Below are positions 62,927-64,000 of a DNA stretch of 64,000 bases, in pieces. The DNA lies in the NCBI RefSeq assembly GCF_034314105.1, contig NZ_JAVIWJ010000001.1:1613501-1677500 (forward strand), read 5' to 3'. Under the pieces are notes generated by a model. It made no database searches. It was given only the letters and a program-made list of their open reading frames with translations, and had not been told where the DNA came from. This stretch comes from Pseudomonas sp. AB6. GTDB lineage: Bacteria > Pseudomonadota > Gammaproteobacteria > Pseudomonadales > Pseudomonadaceae. The translations under genes and the position numbers were made by a program. Numbering within the stretch: the stretch's first letter is position 1; each line of letters opens with the position of its first letter.

Positions 62927-63817
62927 TCACCACTTCAGCTCAATACCGGTCTCGAAGAACCGAATGTCCCCGGATAATGGATCGATAAAGCGCAAGCCTT
63001 GGGCCAAGAGCTTCAAAGGTTGGTTGAAGTCATCCTCGACCGTTTTAACGACTTCTGGATAAAACGGGTCATTACAGATGGGTGCACCCAATGCGGCCAT
63101 GTGCACGCGTAATTGATGCTTCTTGCCCGTCACCGGGTACAAGCCATAACGCCAAAATTCGCCATTGCGTTCACTGACCTCGATACGCGTTTCGGTATTA
63201 CTCGTGCCCTCAGCTTCGCGCATTCGAAAAAATGGCTCTGCGGCTACCAAACGACTTGTATGCACCTGTGGAAATTCAACTTCAGGCAGCGCCCGCGCAA
63301 TAGCTTCATAACGCTTATTGATTTGGCGGGTCGGAAACAACGACTGATACGCTGAGCGGCTGTTCTTGTTCGCCGAAAACAACACAAGACCCGCCGTGTG
63401 GCGGTCAATTCGATGAAGGGGAACCAGGTTGGGGTTATCCAATCGGCGAATCAACCGTCGCAGTAGCGTTTGCTCCACATACTCACCTGCAGGAGTCACC
63501 GGTAGAAAGTGCGGCTTGTCCGCCACCACCAAGTGCTCATCGGCATACAGGATATTCTCCAGCACCGGGATAGGTGTTTCGTTCAGGACTTCACGAAAAT
63601 AGTGAATACGCAGGCCTTCTTTGTAGGATAGGGCCAAGCTGATAGGCAAGCCGTTGGCGTCCAGCACTCTGCCCCTGGCGATGCGATCCAGCCATTGCTC
63701 GTGACTGATTGCCGAAAAGTGCGCGCACAAACACTCCAGAACCGTGCCCCAAGGCCCCGCAGGCAAGTAAAGAGTACTGGCCTGAGCGTGAGCGGGGGAA
63801 AAATTTGACTCGGACAT
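62927..63817 (-). CDS. RluA-family pseudouridine synthase
   Basis: 296 residues with the catalytic motif LVPLHRIDRHTAGLVLFSAN (Asp of HRIDR), the KPHFLPVTPAGEY start of the domain and GKKHQLRVHMAALGAPICND near the C-terminus. An N-terminal S4-like part precedes it. It converts uridine to pseudouridine in rRNA or tRNA; which site cannot be told from sequence alone. Confidence 0.85.
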   Translation of the reverse strand: MSESNFSPAHAQASTLYLPAGPWGTVLECLCAHFSAISHEQWLDRIARGRVLDANGLPISLALSYKEGLRIHYFREVLNETPIPVLENILYADEHLVVADKPHFLPVTPAGEYVEQTLLRRLIRRLDNPNLVPLHRIDRHTAGLVLFSANKNSRSAYQSLFPTRQINKRYEAIARALPEVEFPQVHTSRLVAAEPFFRMREAEGTSNTETRIEVSERNGEFWRYGLYPVTGKKHQLRVHMAALGAPICNDPFYPEVVKTVEDDFNQPLKLLAQGLRFIDPLSGDIRFFETGIELKW

Positions 63818-63914
63818 AAAATGGGCTCAGCAGCAGGCGGCCCTTAACTGGCCGGTTGCGCATTATCGCGCAACGGTTGACCTAAAATCTAATAGCCGCA
63901 CCATCGCCAGGCTT

Positions 63915-64000
63915 TCAGCACCGGGCTAAAACGGGGCTTTGCGCTGCGGCGGCTTCGGTAAACTCTTTCAACCAACGCAACACATCCACCGCTTCCCAGC
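63915..64000 (-). CDS. 3' end of a gene entering from the right edge
   Basis: The last 28 codons read WEAVDVLRWLKEFTEAAAAQ and end SPVLARC before TGA at 63915. The pattern looks coding and helical. Too little is present to name the product. Confidence 0.45.
   Translation of the reverse strand, partial: WEAVDVLRWLKEFTEAAAAQSPVLARC

Overview
The window looks like a chromosomal segment of a Pseudomonas, probably of the fluorescens group. It has OprD- and OprB-type porins, a moaB-moeA pair, a KefC-type antiporter, a RluA-family pseudouridine synthase and a Tn4651/Tn4652-type transposon typical of that genus. No 16S or housekeeping marker is present, so the species is inferred.

Layout. (1) 1-7161, minus strand: a defence-like operon with a large ATPase, a 511-aa and a 388-aa protein and a DrmA-like helicase that runs off the left edge. 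The ATPase gene has no proper start and a frameshift near its 3' end. (2) 7162-18049: a complete 10.9-kb Tn3-family transposon of the Tn4651 type, with terminal repeats, tnpS/res/tnpT, tnpC and tnpA. Its cargo is an atypical Nramp transporter preceded by two tiny overlapping leader ORFs, an SRAP protein, a broken YkvA gene and a short palindromic element. (3) 18050-27300: a second accessory block with a frameshifted P-loop kinase, a split DUF2971 gene, an Mrr-like nuclease fused to an ImmA/IrrE protease, a PD-(D/E)XK-like protein, a CHAT protease facing a small membrane protein, and an integrase-like protein. (4) 28270-36080: catabolic genes (D-aminoacylase, RpiR regulator, GntP permease, OprD porin, LysR regulator, RidA), with an old inverted duplication of the permease promoter region. 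(5) 36391-44079: a sugar locus (OprB porin, ribose-type ABC transporter, LacI regulator, xylulokinase) with a double LacI-type operator. (6) 44377-51340: azoreductase, fused remains of a chemoreceptor and an MFS transporter, TetR regulator, autotransporter, Xre-RES toxin-antitoxin pair and an ECF sigma remnant. (7) 51341-53300: a decayed Tn3-family element (terminal repeat, ParDE, frameshifted tnpR, gutted tnpA) inserted in the sigma gene. (8) 53591-56595: sulfide detoxification by a persulfide dioxygenase-SQR fusion coupled to a TSUP exporter. (9) 56628-64000: core-like genes including GNAT, KefC-type antiporter, moeA-moaB, a small lipoprotein, tRNA-Pro(CGG), heme oxygenase and a pseudouridine synthase.

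The left half is a stacked accessory region: two defence-type blocks split by a transposon, with several genes truncated or frameshifted. The most unusual items are the Ser8 and Pro-rich leader ORFs upstream of the divergent Nramp gene, the decapitated DISARM-like operon, the divergent CHAT/membrane-protein pair and the split DUF2971 gene. All identities come from reading motifs; no database search was run.
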